Source: Hyphomicrobiales bacterium
GTDB taxonomy: Bacteria > Pseudomonadota > Alphaproteobacteria > Rhizobiales > Rhizobiaceae
DNA: 64,000 nucleotides
Reading direction: 5' to 3'
Assembly (NCBI GenBank): GCA_900472625.1
Contig: UCIT01000085.1
Coordinates: 1-64,000 of the forward strand
Shown one piece after another: positions 16,148-25,206 of this stretch (its first letter is position 1; every line of letters starts with the position of its first letter). Below the pieces are notes generated by a model. It was not told the origin of the DNA. It was given only the letters and a program-made list of their open reading frames with translations, and did not search any database. Both the position numbers and the translations under genes were made by a program.

Positions 16148-17113
16148 TCAGCGCAGCACAGGCTCGCCGTGAAAGCGGCGGCGTGAGGGCTTGGAGACGC
16201 CGAAGCCGACCTCCATCATCAAACGCGGCTTCTCGGTGGCGACGGTGCCCATATGGAAGCCGAACGGATCCTCGACGAAGCCTGAACCGGCCTTGCCGGT
16301 CAGCGTGATCGGGCTGTCCTTGCCGTAGTAGTCGATGATCTCGTCGGCCGGGTGGCCGACCAGCAGGGTGAGCTGGTGCTTCATCCGGCGCTTGTTGTGG
16401 CTGCCGCGCACATAGACGTGCGGACCGGTGCCCTGGTCGACATCGACGAGATAGAAGAAGAATTTCAGCATCCGCCAGTCGTCGAGATCGAAATGATACT
16501 TGTCGAGCGAGGCAAGGCTGCGGTCGGCCTCGCTGGCCTTGGTGGGGAAGCTCCACCATGTGCGCGTCGTGATCAGCTGTGCCTGGGCGCCGAGATAGCG
16601 GCGGGCGATCTCCGACAGCAGCGGATCGCGCTGCACCGCCAGCACCGCCGGGCAATCCAGCGCCCGCTCGAAATGGTGGCCGCTCAGGATCGGGCGGCCG
16701 AGCCAGTCCTCGGTGGCGCGGTGATCGGAGGCGACGAATTCGATCTTGCGGTCGAAATTGCCGAAGCATGGCGTGTCGTGGCCGAAGGCTGATATCTCCT
16801 GCGTGATCTCGGCTGGCAACTGCAGATCGGGAAAGATGCCGTCGCGCTTCAGTGCATCAACGGCGGTTTCAGCATCCACGCCCGAGAACATCGACGGCAG
16901 TGTGTCGATGGCACTGTCGCTGCGCTTGGCTGCAAGCCAATGGGCGCGGCGGCCGGGGATGGTGCGGGCGAGCAGGAACATCGGCAGCCATGCCGGATTT
17001 TCCTTGATATCGGCCATATAGGTCGGAATGCGCACCGCCATGCGTCTGAATTTGCCACCCCTGCGGGCGATCGCTTCGAGATCATTGGATGGTGTCACTG
17101 ATGAGCTGTGCAT
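16148..17113 (-). CDS. Fe(II)/2-oxoglutarate-dependent oxygenase, phytanoyl-CoA dioxygenase-like
   Basis: The 321-residue protein shows the double-stranded beta-helix iron site as His207-Phe-Asp209 in YHFDLDDW and a distal His287 in GFHMGTVATEKPRLMMEV, where Arg297 would bind 2-oxoglutarate. GPHVYVRGSHNKRR between them is typical of the phytanoyl-CoA hydroxylase superfamily. Such enzymes hydroxylate small molecules; the substrate is unknown. The start at 17113 has AAGG eight bases upstream; the frame is open 18 codons further but without a ribosome site. Confidence 0.75.
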   Translation of the reverse strand: MHSSSVTPSNDLEAIARRGGKFRRMAVRIPTYMADIKENPAWLPMFLLARTIPGRRAHWLAAKRSDSAIDTLPSMFSGVDAETAVDALKRDGIFPDLQLPAEITQEISAFGHDTPCFGNFDRKIEFVASDHRATEDWLGRPILSGHHFERALDCPAVLAVQRDPLLSEIARRYLGAQAQLITTRTWWSFPTKASEADRSLASLDKYHFDLDDWRMLKFFFYLVDVDQGTGPHVYVRGSHNKRRMKHQLTLLVGHPADEIIDYYGKDSPITLTGKAGSGFVEDPFGFHMGTVATEKPRLMMEVGFGVSKPSRRRFHGEPVLR

Positions 17114-17236
17114 GCAGCTGGCCTTTCGGAAGACGTTGAGGGCTCGTCGTTCGGCAGCGGCAGACACCGCTGCGGGGCATTCAGTAGAGAGCGCTAAAGA
17201 AATGCTGCAATGCGGCGATTTTGAGATTTTCCCTTA

Positions 17237-18151
17237 TTAATGAGGGGGAACCGCCTTCAGGTAGGCGGCGATTGCCTCGAGATCAGCCTTGGGTAGATGC
17301 GCGACGTTCTGCTGCACTTCAGTCATCGAACCACCGGCCGAATCGAAGTCGGGCGTGAAGCCGGTTTCGAGATAGTTGGCGATGTCGGCCTCGCTCCATT
17401 CGCCGATGGCTTTCGAGCCTGGCGTGATGTTGGGGATGGTGCCTTTGCCTTCCGGATTGGGGGCGCCTGCCAGCCACAGGTCGGGCTTCAAACCACCCAG
17501 CGCATCACGCGGGGTGTGGCACTCGCCGCAATGGCCGAGGCCTTCCACCAGGTACTGGCCGCGCCTGACCTTGTCGTCGGCATTGGCGAGGATGACGCGG
17601 GGGCTGTCGTTGAAATAGAGGAACTTCCAGCCGCCGAGCGCCAGGCGGATGTTGAACGGGAACGGCAGCTCGTGCGGCGGCGCGACGTTGGCGCTTTTCG
17701 GCAGCGTCTTCAGGTAGGCGTAGAGATCGTTGACGTCCTTGTCGCTCATTCTGCTGTAGGATGCATAGGGGAACGAGGGATAGAGATGCGCACCGTTGGG
17801 CGCGACGCCGCGCTTCATGGCGTTGCCGAACGAAGCCAGCGTCCATTTGCCGATGCCTGATGTCTCGTCAGGCGAGATGTTGGGAACATGGAAGGTGCCG
17901 AACGGGCTCTTCAGCGCGAGGCCACCCGACAGCGTCAGCCTGGCATCGCCTTCCGATCCGGGGGCCGCGTGGCAGCTGACGCAGCCGCCGGCCCAGAACA
18001 CCATCTCGCCGTTCTTGACGTCAGGGGCGCCGAGATCGGCCCAGTGGCTTTCGGGCAGCGGATTGGGGGCGGTGACCAGATAGAAAGCGGCGCCACCGAT
18101 CACGGCGACGCCGACAAGACAGAGGATGAACCTGATGAACCGCCGAACCAT
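17237..18151 (-). CDS. Membrane-anchored diheme cytochrome c
   Basis: The product of about 304 residues has an N-terminal membrane anchor (RFIRFILCLVGVAVIGGAAFY) and two cytochrome c domains in the periplasm. The two heme-binding motifs are CVSCH at residues 57-61 and CGECH at 208-212. The likely axial Met ligands are in the later part of each domain (for example SYSRMSD and GGSMTE). It resembles the cytochrome subunits that carry electrons from periplasmic dehydrogenases. The start at 18151 has GGGAGA seven bases upstream. It follows the cytochrome c' gene by about 100 bases and is probably cotranscribed. Confidence 0.88.
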   Translation of the reverse strand: MVRRFIRFILCLVGVAVIGGAAFYLVTAPNPLPESHWADLGAPDVKNGEMVFWAGGCVSCHAAPGSEGDARLTLSGGLALKSPFGTFHVPNISPDETSGIGKWTLASFGNAMKRGVAPNGAHLYPSFPYASYSRMSDKDVNDLYAYLKTLPKSANVAPPHELPFPFNIRLALGGWKFLYFNDSPRVILANADDKVRRGQYLVEGLGHCGECHTPRDALGGLKPDLWLAGAPNPEGKGTIPNITPGSKAIGEWSEADIANYLETGFTPDFDSAGGSMTEVQQNVAHLPKADLEAIAAYLKAVPPH

Positions 18152-18249
18152 GCACTGCTCTCCCGCCGCCATAACAATGGCTTAGACATAAAGCGATCCG
18201 CCGCGCCGGCAAGGCCGTGACGGATCGCGCTCATTGGCTGCAGAGGGCG

Positions 18250-18717
18250 CTATTCCTTCTTGACCCGGTAGTTCTGATGACAGCCGCCGCAATTGGCGCC
18301 GAGGGTCTTCAGGCCGGCGCCAACGCCGGCTGCATCGGCCGGGAGCTGGGCGAGCAGTGTGTCGGCATCGGTGCCAAGCTTGGCGGAGCGAGCCTTGAAG
18401 TCGTCCATGTTTTCCCAGATCTTCGGGCTTGCCTCGGAATCGGCGGAGGCATTTTCCGTGCCCGGCTTGAACTGTTCCGGGAAGACCTTCGCGGTCTCGG
18501 AGATCGTGGTCAGCGCCGCCTTGATCGCTTCGGCATCGTAGGGCTTGTCGCCCTTGGCGATGCCGGCAAGCGCACCCGTTGCGCCGCCGATCTTCTTCAT
18601 CATCGCGACGCGGGCATCATGCGTGCCCTGATCCGCGGCAGAAACGGTCGCGACCCCAACAGTCGCGACACTCAACCCAGCGGCCAGAATGGCCGCGGCG
18701 ATTGCCTTCATTGTCAT
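18250..18717 (-). CDS. Cytochrome c' (c-prime family)
   Basis: The 155-residue protein has a signal peptide (MTMKAIAAAILAAGLSVATVGVATVSAAD) and a four-helix-bundle domain with a single heme motif near the C-terminus, CGGCHQNYR at residues 143-151, the hallmark of cytochrome c'. These periplasmic proteins bind NO and CO at high-spin heme and can protect against nitrosative stress or carry electrons. GAGGAG sits seven bases before the chosen ATG. It precedes the diheme cytochrome gene in the same direction, so the two may act in one electron path. Confidence 0.9.
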   Translation of the reverse strand: MTMKAIAAAILAAGLSVATVGVATVSAADQGTHDARVAMMKKIGGATGALAGIAKGDKPYDAEAIKAALTTISETAKVFPEQFKPGTENASADSEASPKIWENMDDFKARSAKLGTDADTLLAQLPADAAGVGAGLKTLGANCGGCHQNYRVKKE

Positions 18718-18858
18718 GCGTTTTCTCCTCATTGATTCCGGGTTCGTCAAAACCCGGCTTCTCCTGCTTACCCCAGCATGATGGCGGATTAATCTCGCGC
18801 CGGAAGTAATAAGTAAGTGAGAAGGCAATCATTTCAGCAATATGCCTTTTACCGATGG

Positions 18859-19497
18859 TCACGCCGGTGCTTTCCAGCCGTGCCACGCGGTGAGGATGGA
18901 GACCGCGATGAGCAGCGCGCCAGCCACACGGCCGACGACGATGGTGGCCACGGGGTTGGAGATCAGAAGCGCGCGGCTGCGCGAGGCGGTGACGGCAATG
19001 GTGCCGTAGATGGCCGCCTGGGTCGCCACCGTCATCAGCCCCATGACAACGCCCTGCAGCCAGATCGGCCCGTAGGCCGGCTTCAGGAACTGCGGATAGA
19101 CGGCCAGCATGAAGAGATAGGCCTTGGGATTGATCAGGCAGGTGACGGCGCCCTGTCGGAACGTGCGCCAGCCGGAGCCGTCGATGCCGGCCTCGACCGC
19201 CGAGACGGTGATGGAACTGCGGGTCAGGGCGTAGCCGATCCAGGCCATGTAGGCGGCGCCGGCGAAGAGCAGCGGATTAAAGAGCGCCGGCAACAGCGTC
19301 GCCAGCAGGCCGACGCCGATTGCGCCATAAAGCGAATGCACCGCCCCGCCCGCCATGATGCCCGCCGTCGCCGCCATGCCGGCGCGCCGGCCCGATGTCA
19401 GCGAACTGGCGAGCACGAACAGCATGTCCATGCCGGGAACGATGATGATACCGAAGAGAAGCGTGAAGTAGAGCCAGAGATTTTCGCCGTAGGTCAT
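18859..19497 (-). CDS. LysE/RhtB family amino-acid exporter
   Basis: The 212-residue inner-membrane protein has about six hydrophobic helices and the family signature VPGMDMLFVLASSLTSGRRAGMAATAGI near residue 20. It exports amino acids or related metabolites. The start at 19497 (MTYGENLWLYF) matches the family N-terminus; the frame stays open upstream and another ATG is at 19521. It is diverging from the WYL regulator that begins 128 bases away, which is its likely regulator. Confidence 0.87.
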   Translation of the reverse strand: MTYGENLWLYFTLLFGIIIVPGMDMLFVLASSLTSGRRAGMAATAGIMAGGAVHSLYGAIGVGLLATLLPALFNPLLFAGAAYMAWIGYALTRSSITVSAVEAGIDGSGWRTFRQGAVTCLINPKAYLFMLAVYPQFLKPAYGPIWLQGVVMGLMTVATQAAIYGTIAVTASRSRALLISNPVATIVVGRVAGALLIAVSILTAWHGWKAPA

Positions 19498-19625
19498 GTC
19501 AGTTGCCCGTTGCTGATCCATGGGAGCGATCCCGTGGATACCGTTGTTTTTCAATTCGATGTGCAGATCTGTACGACGGCCCAACTGACAGTGTAGTGTC
19601 AGGAGCGTTTGGCGGAGGACAGCAT

Positions 19626-20315
19626 ATGCGCAAGGCCTCTCGGCTTTTCGAGATCATTCAGCTGCTGCGGCTGGCGAAACGACCGGTGACGGCGGCGGTG
19701 ATGGCTGAAGCGCTCGAGGTGACCGTGCGTTCGATCTATCGCGATATCGCGGCGCTGCAGGCGATGCGTGTCCCGATCGAGGGCGGGCGCGGCATCGGCT
19801 ATATCCTCAGACCCGGCTTCGACCTGCCGCCGCTGATGTTTTCGATCGAGGAGATGGAGGCGATCGTGCTCTCGCTGGCGCTGGTTGAGCGCACCGGCGA
19901 CGCTGCGCTGAAGCAGGCCGCCAGGCGGGTGAACCAGAAGATTGCCGGCGCGGTGCCGCTGCCGCTGCGCCAGGCGATGGAGGGCAAGGCACTCTATGCC
20001 TGGGGCGCCAGCGCCCCCTCGCCCGAGGCATTGGATCTCGGGCTGGTACGCCGCGCGATCCGCGACGAACAGAAGCTCGATCTCGACTATCGCGACGAAC
20101 TGGGCCGCGCCAGCGCGCGGACGATACGGCCTATCGCGCTGATCTACTATTCGCAGACGTCGAACATCGTCGCATGGTGCGAGCTGCGGCATGCGATCCG
20201 CACCTTCCGCAGCGACAGGGTCGAGCACTGCGCGGAGGCTACAGGCTCTTTCAAGGGCGAAGGCGATGGGCTGCGCGATCTCTGGACGTCGGGATGGGCG
20301 GAACGGACCGCCTGA
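19626..20315 (+). CDS. YafY-type HTH and WYL-domain transcriptional regulator
   Basis: The protein of about 229 residues has an N-terminal winged helix (RLFEIIQLLRLAKRPVTAAVMAEALEVTVRSIYRDI, about residues 5-40) and a C-terminal WYL ligand-sensing domain (residues 120-210; LDLDYRDELGRASARTIRPIALIYYSQTSNIVAWCELRHAIRTFRSDRV). GGAGG lies seven bases upstream of the ATG. WYL domains sense nucleotides or other ligands. Divergent arrangement points to control of the LysE-family exporter. Confidence 0.87.
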   Translation: MRKASRLFEIIQLLRLAKRPVTAAVMAEALEVTVRSIYRDIAALQAMRVPIEGGRGIGYILRPGFDLPPLMFSIEEMEAIVLSLALVERTGDAALKQAARRVNQKIAGAVPLPLRQAMEGKALYAWGASAPSPEALDLGLVRRAIRDEQKLDLDYRDELGRASARTIRPIALIYYSQTSNIVAWCELRHAIRTFRSDRVEHCAEATGSFKGEGDGLRDLWTSGWAERTA

Positions 20316-20336
20316 TGAGCCGGTCGCGCGCGTGAA

Positions 20337-20362
20337 CACCCCGCAACCGTGGTCGCGGGGTG
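20337..20362. terminator. Bidirectional hairpin between converging genes
   Basis: CACCCCGC at 20337-20344 pairs with GCGGGGTG at 20355-20362. It lies between the ends of the WYL regulator and the SDR gene and could stop transcription from both sides, although T-runs are short. Confidence 0.6.
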
Positions 20363-20379
20363 CTGTTTCCCTCGGATCG

Positions 20380-21159
20380 TCAGAGCAGAGCGCCGCCGGA
20401 GACCTCGATGCGCTGTCCGTTGACCCAGCGATTGTCGTCGGAGAGCAGCGAGGCGATCATCGGGCCGATGTCGTCGGCGACGCCGGGGCGGCCGAGCGCG
20501 GTCATGTCCGAGACCATCTTGTTGACGACGGGGTTGTCGCGCACCACGCCGCCGCTGAAATCGGTCATGATCGCGCCCGGCGCCACCGTGTTGGCGGTGA
20601 TGCGGCGCGGGCCGAGCTCCTTGGCGAGGTAGCGGGTGAACACCTCGATCGCACCCTTCATCGCGGCATAGGCGGAACTGCCGGGGATGCTGAAGCGGGC
20701 AAGGCCGCTCGATAGGTTGATGATGCGGCCGCCATCGGCCATCACGGGCAGAAGCTTCTGGGTGAGGAAGAAGACGCCCTTGAGGTGGACGTTGACGAGG
20801 CCGTCAAAGTCTTCCTCGGTCGTCTCGGCGATCGAGGCGTGGTGGCTGGTGCCGGCATTGTTGACGAGATAATCGAAATCCGTGCGGCCAAGACCGGTGA
20901 GCGCCTGTCTGACGTCTGCCACGAAGGCATCGAAGGAGGCGGTGTTGCCGGTGTCGAGCTGGATGGCGACGGCCGCCGCACCCAATGCCTCGATCTCGGC
21001 AACAGCGCTTTCGGCTTCTGCCTTATTCGAGTGATAGGTCAGGATGACATCGACACCGCGCCCGGCAAGGCTGACGACGGTGTTGCGGCCGAGACCACGG
21101 CTGCCGCCGGTTACGATGGCGATTCTACGCTTTGAATTTGCTTGGTTTTCATGGGGCAT
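20380..21159 (-). CDS. Short-chain dehydrogenase/reductase (classical SDR)
   Basis: The 259-residue Rossmann enzyme carries the cofactor motif TGGSRGLG at residues 17-24, the NNAG motif in YLVNNAGTSHH, and the active-site Tyr/Lys in SSAYAAMKGA with a preceding catalytic Ser in NLSSGLARFS. The Arg in the cofactor motif suggests NADP(H). The C-terminus GGALL is typical. The substrate is unknown. AAGGAGA sits five bases before the ATG. It is diverging from an AraC regulator, an arrangement usual for an inducible reductase. Confidence 0.9.
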   Translation of the reverse strand: MPHENQANSKRRIAIVTGGSRGLGRNTVVSLAGRGVDVILTYHSNKAEAESAVAEIEALGAAAVAIQLDTGNTASFDAFVADVRQALTGLGRTDFDYLVNNAGTSHHASIAETTEEDFDGLVNVHLKGVFFLTQKLLPVMADGGRIINLSSGLARFSIPGSSAYAAMKGAIEVFTRYLAKELGPRRITANTVAPGAIMTDFSGGVVRDNPVVNKMVSDMTALGRPGVADDIGPMIASLLSDDNRWVNGQRIEVSGGALL

Positions 21160-21324
21160 GACACTCTCCTTGAGGTTTGTTCGATGGCTTGATGCTACGC
21201 CCGGAGAGGCGTTTTGCTGAATGCCGGAACTCTCGAATTTCTTGCCCATTCCTCCAATCGGCTTGCAGAGTGGGAGCGGTGATCTAAGATCACTCAGCAT
21301 TGCTGACACGCGTGGAGAAAAACG

Positions 21325-22236
21325 ATGCCCGAAGCGCTGAAGGACATGGTGGCCCGCTATATCGACGCGGTCGGTGGCGGGGACGGCGCGTTCATGACGC
21401 CGGTCGCGGTGCCGGGCCTGGCGCTGTCGCGGGTCAGCCGGCCCGTGATGCCGCACCACCGGGTCTACCGGCCGACGATCTGCGTCGTGCTGCAGGGCGC
21501 CAAACGGATCCTCAGCGGCGACCGGGTGCTCGACTACGGCGAGAACCAGCTTCTGATCGTGACGGTGGAACTGCCCGCCTCCGGCCAGATCGTCAATGCC
21601 AGCCCGGAGCAGCCCTATATCGGTCTCAACATCGATTTCGACCCGGCAATGATGCGCGAGGTGCTTGACGATCTCGACAACCCGCCGAAACCATCAGGCG
21701 ACGGCATCGCCTGCGTCTTCGTGCAGGATTTCGATGCGGCGCTGGAAGATTGCGTGCGCCGGCTGCTGAAGCTGGTGGAGACACCGACAGCCATTCCGGT
21801 GCTGTCGCGCTCGATCATGCGGGAGATCTGCTACTGGCTGCTGACGGGGCCGAACGGGCGCGAGATCTGCAAGCTGGCGCTGCCCGGCAGCCATGCGCGG
21901 CGGATGAGCAACGCGATCCATCTGCTGCGCGGCAATTTCGCAGCACCCGTCCGGATCGAGGAACTGGCGGCGGTGGCGCGGATGAGCCCGTCGTCCTTCC
22001 ACCAGCATTTCAAGACGCTGACCTCGATGACGCCGCTGCAGTACCAGAAGCACATGCGGCTGCTCGAGGCCCGCCGGCTGATGGTGACCGACGGCGCCAA
22101 TGTGGCCAGCGCCGCCTATCAGGTGGGCTATGAAAGCGCCTCCCAGTTCAGCCGCGAATATACACGCATGTTCGGCGCGCCGCCGAAACGCGATGTCACC
22201 GAGATGCGCGCGTCGCCGATGGCGGCGGCGGCCTAG
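21325..22236 (+). CDS. AraC-family regulator with AraC_N cupin domain
   Basis: The 303-residue protein has the N-terminal sensor domain found in YqhC-like regulators (YRPTICVVLQGAKRILSGDRVLDYGENQLLIVTVELPASGQIV, about residues 47-90) and two helix-turn-helix motifs at the C-terminus (EELAAVARMSPSSFHQHFKTLT and ASAAYQVGYESASQFSREYTRMFG). YqhC-like proteins activate a divergent aldehyde reductase; the divergent SDR here fits that plan. The stop overlaps the end of the converging metallophosphoesterase gene by four bases. Confidence 0.9.
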   Translation: MPEALKDMVARYIDAVGGGDGAFMTPVAVPGLALSRVSRPVMPHHRVYRPTICVVLQGAKRILSGDRVLDYGENQLLIVTVELPASGQIVNASPEQPYIGLNIDFDPAMMREVLDDLDNPPKPSGDGIACVFVQDFDAALEDCVRRLLKLVETPTAIPVLSRSIMREICYWLLTGPNGREICKLALPGSHARRMSNAIHLLRGNFAAPVRIEELAAVARMSPSSFHQHFKTLTSMTPLQYQKHMRLLEARRLMVTDGANVASAAYQVGYESASQFSREYTRMFGAPPKRDVTEMRASPMAAAA

Positions 22237-22997
22237 ATTGGCAGCACTCGGCTCTCCTCACGGCCGAAGCCGCGGATCTCGATGTGGTCCGTGTGGATAT
22301 CGACGATGGCGAAGGTATTTTCGCTTTCGGTGTCGACCATGCCCTTGAAGTTGACGCAGTGGCAGCCGCCGACCATGCCGTAATTGCCGACGTGGTTGTG
22401 GCCGTTGAAATAGGCGGCGACGTTGGGGTTCGCCGAGAGCAGGTCTATGATCCGTTCGCGGTCCCAGCAATCGTGCTCGTTGGGCGGATAGACCGGGTAG
22501 TAGTTCATGACGATCACGCGCTCGCCGGCCTTTGCCGCATCCGCGATCTCCGCCTCGAGCCAGGAGAACTGGCTGTCGCCCATCATGGCGTTCCAGGCGT
22601 GGGCGTTGATGGCGCCCTCTTCCTGCAGTTCGGCCAGCCGTTCGGCCGCGATCTCGCGGTAGGGATGTCCTTCGGGCGGGGCGAATGTGCTGACTTCGTT
22701 GCCGTTGAGCGCGATGAAGCGCCAGCCCTGCATGGCGAGGCTGTAATAGGGCGCCGGCATGCCGAGGCGACCGGCGACGTCCTCCAGATGCTCCGGCGCG
22801 ACGGCAAAATCGCGGTCGATGATGTCGCCGAGCGTCATCACGAAGCTCAGGTCCTCGGCGTTGAAGACCTGGATCGCGGCTGCGAGCTTGGCCGGGCTGT
22901 TTTCGTAGTAGCGGTCCATGCCGGCATGCGGCTCGCGCGCGGCGTATTGCGGGTCAGCGACGATGCCGAAGCGGAAGAGTGGGAGAGACTGTGTCAT
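22233..22997 (-). CDS. Metallophosphoesterase, ADP-ribose/CDP-alcohol diphosphatase-like
   Basis: The 254-residue calcineurin-like phosphoesterase shows metal motifs FGIVADPQY (residues 10-18), TLGDIIDRD (about 55-63), ALNGNEVS and the distal NGHNHVGNYG. The early ADPQYA plus RYYENSPAKL pattern resembles Mn-dependent ADP-ribose/CDP-alcohol diphosphatase, which cleaves ADP-ribose and CDP-choline-type molecules. The exact substrate is inferred from that resemblance only. No signal peptide is visible, so it is cytosolic. Confidence 0.82.
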   Translation of the reverse strand: MTQSLPLFRFGIVADPQYAAREPHAGMDRYYENSPAKLAAAIQVFNAEDLSFVMTLGDIIDRDFAVAPEHLEDVAGRLGMPAPYYSLAMQGWRFIALNGNEVSTFAPPEGHPYREIAAERLAELQEEGAINAHAWNAMMGDSQFSWLEAEIADAAKAGERVIVMNYYPVYPPNEHDCWDRERIIDLLSANPNVAAYFNGHNHVGNYGMVGGCHCVNFKGMVDTESENTFAIVDIHTDHIEIRGFGREESRVLPI

Positions 22998-23070
22998 GGG
23001 CGCCGGATTAGGAGTGGTCGGTGACAGAGGTATGACACAGAGGGTGCGTCAAGGAGAGGTTGGGCGCAAG

Positions 23071-23223
23071 TGGCCCCCTCACCCGGCCTCCGCTGCGCTC
23101 GGCCACCCTCTCCCCGATGGGTAGAGGGGGAACGGCGGCCTTGCGGCACTTTCTCATCTCCCCACCGGGGAGAAGGTGGCGGCAGGTCAGGCGCAACATG
23201 TTGCGCCGGGGATGAGGGGGCCA
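23071..23223. repeat. RIME-like palindromic intergenic repeat, copy 2
   Basis: It has the same inverted ends (TGGCCCCCTC and GATGAGGGGGCCA) and internal palindromes as the element at 3851-3985, with a different middle that includes GCGCAACATGTTGCGC. It lies between the phosphoesterase start and the sodB terminator. Confidence 0.8.
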
Positions 23224-23259
23224 CACGGCACACCCTCGCGACACACCCTCACAAACAAA

Positions 23260-23285
23260 AACACCCGGCGTTTCCACCGGGTGTT
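23260..23285 (-). terminator. Intrinsic terminator of sodB
   Basis: AACACCCGG at 23260-23268 pairs with CCGGGTGTT at 23277-23285. On the minus strand the stem is followed by TTTTTGTTTG. It lies 23 bases past the sodB stop. Confidence 0.85.
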
Positions 23286-23307
23286 CTCGTCAATCCATCG
23301 AAACAGC

Positions 23308-23910
23308 TTACTTGGAAGCGGCTTCGTAGCGTTCCAGGACGTAATCCCAGTTGATCAGGCTGTCGACGAAGGCTTCGAGGTACTTCGGACGAGCGTTGCG
23401 GTAGTCGATGTAATAGGAGTGTTCCCAGACGTCGACGCCGAGGATCGGGGTGGCGCCGTGGACGAGCGGGTTTTCGCCGTTCGGGGTCTTGGAGATTTCG
23501 AGCTTGCCGTTCTTGACGGAAACCCAGGCCCAGCCGGAGCCGAACTGGGTGGTGCCGGCAGCAACGAAATCGGCCTTGAACTTGTCATAGCCGCCGAGAT
23601 CGGAGTTGATCGCCGCTTCGAGCTTGGAAGGCAGCTTGTTGCCGCCGCCGCCCTTCTTCATCCACTTCCAGAAATGGACGTGGTTGTAGTGCTGGGCAGC
23701 GTTGTTGAAGAGACCGGCATTGGTGCCGAAGGACTTCTTGACGACGTCTTCGAGGGAGAGATCGGCCAGGCCGGCTTCGGCCGCGAGCTTGTTGCCGTTG
23801 TCGACATAGGCCTTGTGGTGCTTGTCGTGGTGGAACTCCAGGGTTTCCTTCGACATGAAAGGCGTCAGCGCTTCGTAGTCGTAGGGAAGTTCAGGCAATT
23901 CAAAAGCCAT
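23308..23910 (-). CDS. sodB: Superoxide dismutase, Fe/Mn family
   Basis: The 200-residue enzyme converts superoxide to hydrogen peroxide and oxygen in the cytosol. Metal ligands are His27 in EFHHDKHH, a His in NNAAQHYNHVHFW (about residue 74), and Asp and His in DVWEHSYYIDY (about 159-163). The AAQHYNHVHFW and GSGWAWV segments are nearer to iron than manganese types. It starts at the usual MAFELPELPY and has a strong terminator. It is monocistronic. Confidence 0.95.
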   Translation of the reverse strand: MAFELPELPYDYEALTPFMSKETLEFHHDKHHKAYVDNGNKLAAEAGLADLSLEDVVKKSFGTNAGLFNNAAQHYNHVHFWKWMKKGGGGNKLPSKLEAAINSDLGGYDKFKADFVAAGTTQFGSGWAWVSVKNGKLEISKTPNGENPLVHGATPILGVDVWEHSYYIDYRNARPKYLEAFVDSLINWDYVLERYEAASK

Positions 23911-24121
23911 TGTCGTCTCCTTTTGGCAATAGTTTGCGTAATCGGCAGGTGAGCGGGAACATAGGAGCGCAGACCCGCAGAGGCAACCTGCGAAATGTCA
24001 AAAAACATCGGTGCAGAGGAAAATTTGCCCGCGCTAAGGGCTTGGCATGCAAGGCGCAAATCAATCATGATGCTGATGCCGGACGCGTGCGCATCCGACA
24101 TGGGGAATGCGAGGGCTCCGT

Positions 24122-24463
24122 ATGCACAGGCATGCCATCCGCCATATCCTTGCCGCGGCCGGGCTCGGCATCGGCTGCTGGTCCACGTTGCCCGCGTTCG
24201 CCTCTTCCGGCGACGCCTGGCAGGACTTCGCCGCAGAGGTGCAGGGCAAATGCGAGATGGCGGCGCGCGCACAGATCGAGCTGCCGCATGCCGTGGTCGA
24301 CCCGTTCGGCAGCGAGAGCTTCGGCATGGCGCTGGTCACCGGCAAGCCGAAGGGCGCCAATGGCTATGTCAGCTATTTCTGCATCTACGACAAGAAGACG
24401 AAGGCGGTCGAGCTCGGCACGGAGCTTGAGACCGAGCGGATGGGGATATTGCCGGACGAATAG
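24122..24463 (+). CDS. Small exported hypothetical protein
   Basis: The 113-residue product has a signal peptide (MHRHAIRHILAAAGLGIGCW to about AFA) and a short mature domain with two cysteines (GKCEMAAR and SYFCIYDKK) that could form a disulfide. GAGGG lies six bases before the ATG. I do not recognise a named domain. It stands alone between sodB and the M15 peptidase gene and is likely periplasmic. Confidence 0.7.
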   Translation: MHRHAIRHILAAAGLGIGCWSTLPAFASSGDAWQDFAAEVQGKCEMAARAQIELPHAVVDPFGSESFGMALVTGKPKGANGYVSYFCIYDKKTKAVELGTELETERMGILPDE

Positions 24464-24619
24464 GAGACTAGCGCCGGTCTCATGTGCGCTCAGTATGCCG
24501 TCCGATGAGGCGAAAGCCGAAGCACAATTCCTGATTGCAGCCGATTAGTGTCTCGCCGCCCTGCACTTCGCTAATCTCCCGAAGCCGGCCCATTGGCGGG
24601 TGCGGCGTGGGAGGATGTC

Positions 24620-25069
24620 ATGTTTCATTTCAGCAGCGCATCGCTTGCCGCCCTTGCCAAATGCCATCCGCACCTGCAGGCGATCGCCCAGGCAGCGATC
24701 CGCAAAGTTGATTTCAAGGTGCTCGATTCCAGCCGCGGGCGCGATGCACAGGAGCGTGCGTTCAATGGCGGATTTTCCAAAGTCCGCTTCGGGGATTCGG
24801 CCCATAATTACCTGCCGGCGATCGCGTTCGACCTGTTTCCGGCACCCTACGACTGGGACAACAAGCAGGCATTCATCAAACTGTCGAAGGTGATCCTGGC
24901 ACTGCCCGAAGAACTCGGTCTCGTCGGGCTGGACGACAAGCCGCTGAAGCTGCGGTGGGGCGGCGATTGGGACATGAACGGCGACATCAGGGACGGATGG
25001 GACATGCCGCATTTCGAGCTGTACCCCTGGCGCAAATGGTCGAAAAAGTCGAAGCTCTATGAAGACTGA
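24620..25069 (+). CDS. M15-family peptidase, endolysin-like D-Ala/L-Ala carboxypeptidase
   Basis: The 149-residue protein resembles phage L-alanyl-D-glutamate and D-Ala-D-Ala peptidases of the VanY/M15 type. The zinc site is SAHNYLPAIAFDLFP, which supplies the His and Asp ligands, and the later DMPHFELYPW with the third His. The early SSRGRDAQERAFNGGFSKV segment is also typical. It would cut peptidoglycan stem peptides. No signal peptide, holin or phage neighbour is present, so it may be a domesticated phage gene. GGAGG lies five bases before the start. Confidence 0.82.
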   Translation: MFHFSSASLAALAKCHPHLQAIAQAAIRKVDFKVLDSSRGRDAQERAFNGGFSKVRFGDSAHNYLPAIAFDLFPAPYDWDNKQAFIKLSKVILALPEELGLVGLDDKPLKLRWGGDWDMNGDIRDGWDMPHFELYPWRKWSKKSKLYED

Positions 25070-25180
25070 CGGCTGCGATGATCGCGGACATACGTCCATC
25101 ACGATCTTCCGCACAACGGGCGTCGATCCGCACGCTTGAACGCAGGCGACGAGACAAAACAGGCCAGAGACTTGACTCCC

Positions 25181-25196
25181 GACCAACTAGTCGGTA
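25181..25196. promoter_or_regulatory. TetR operator upstream of tetR
   Basis: GACCAACTAGTCGGTA matches 14 of 16 positions of the perfect palindrome at 25826-25841. It starts four bases after a TTGACT -35-like box at 25172 and ends ten bases before the regulator's ATG, a good position for autorepression. Confidence 0.7.
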
Positions 25197-25206
25197 GACA
25201 TCGCGC

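Noticed and set aside
24620..25069. Prophage remnant around the M15 peptidase
   Set aside because: No other phage gene, attachment site or compositional change is seen near it.
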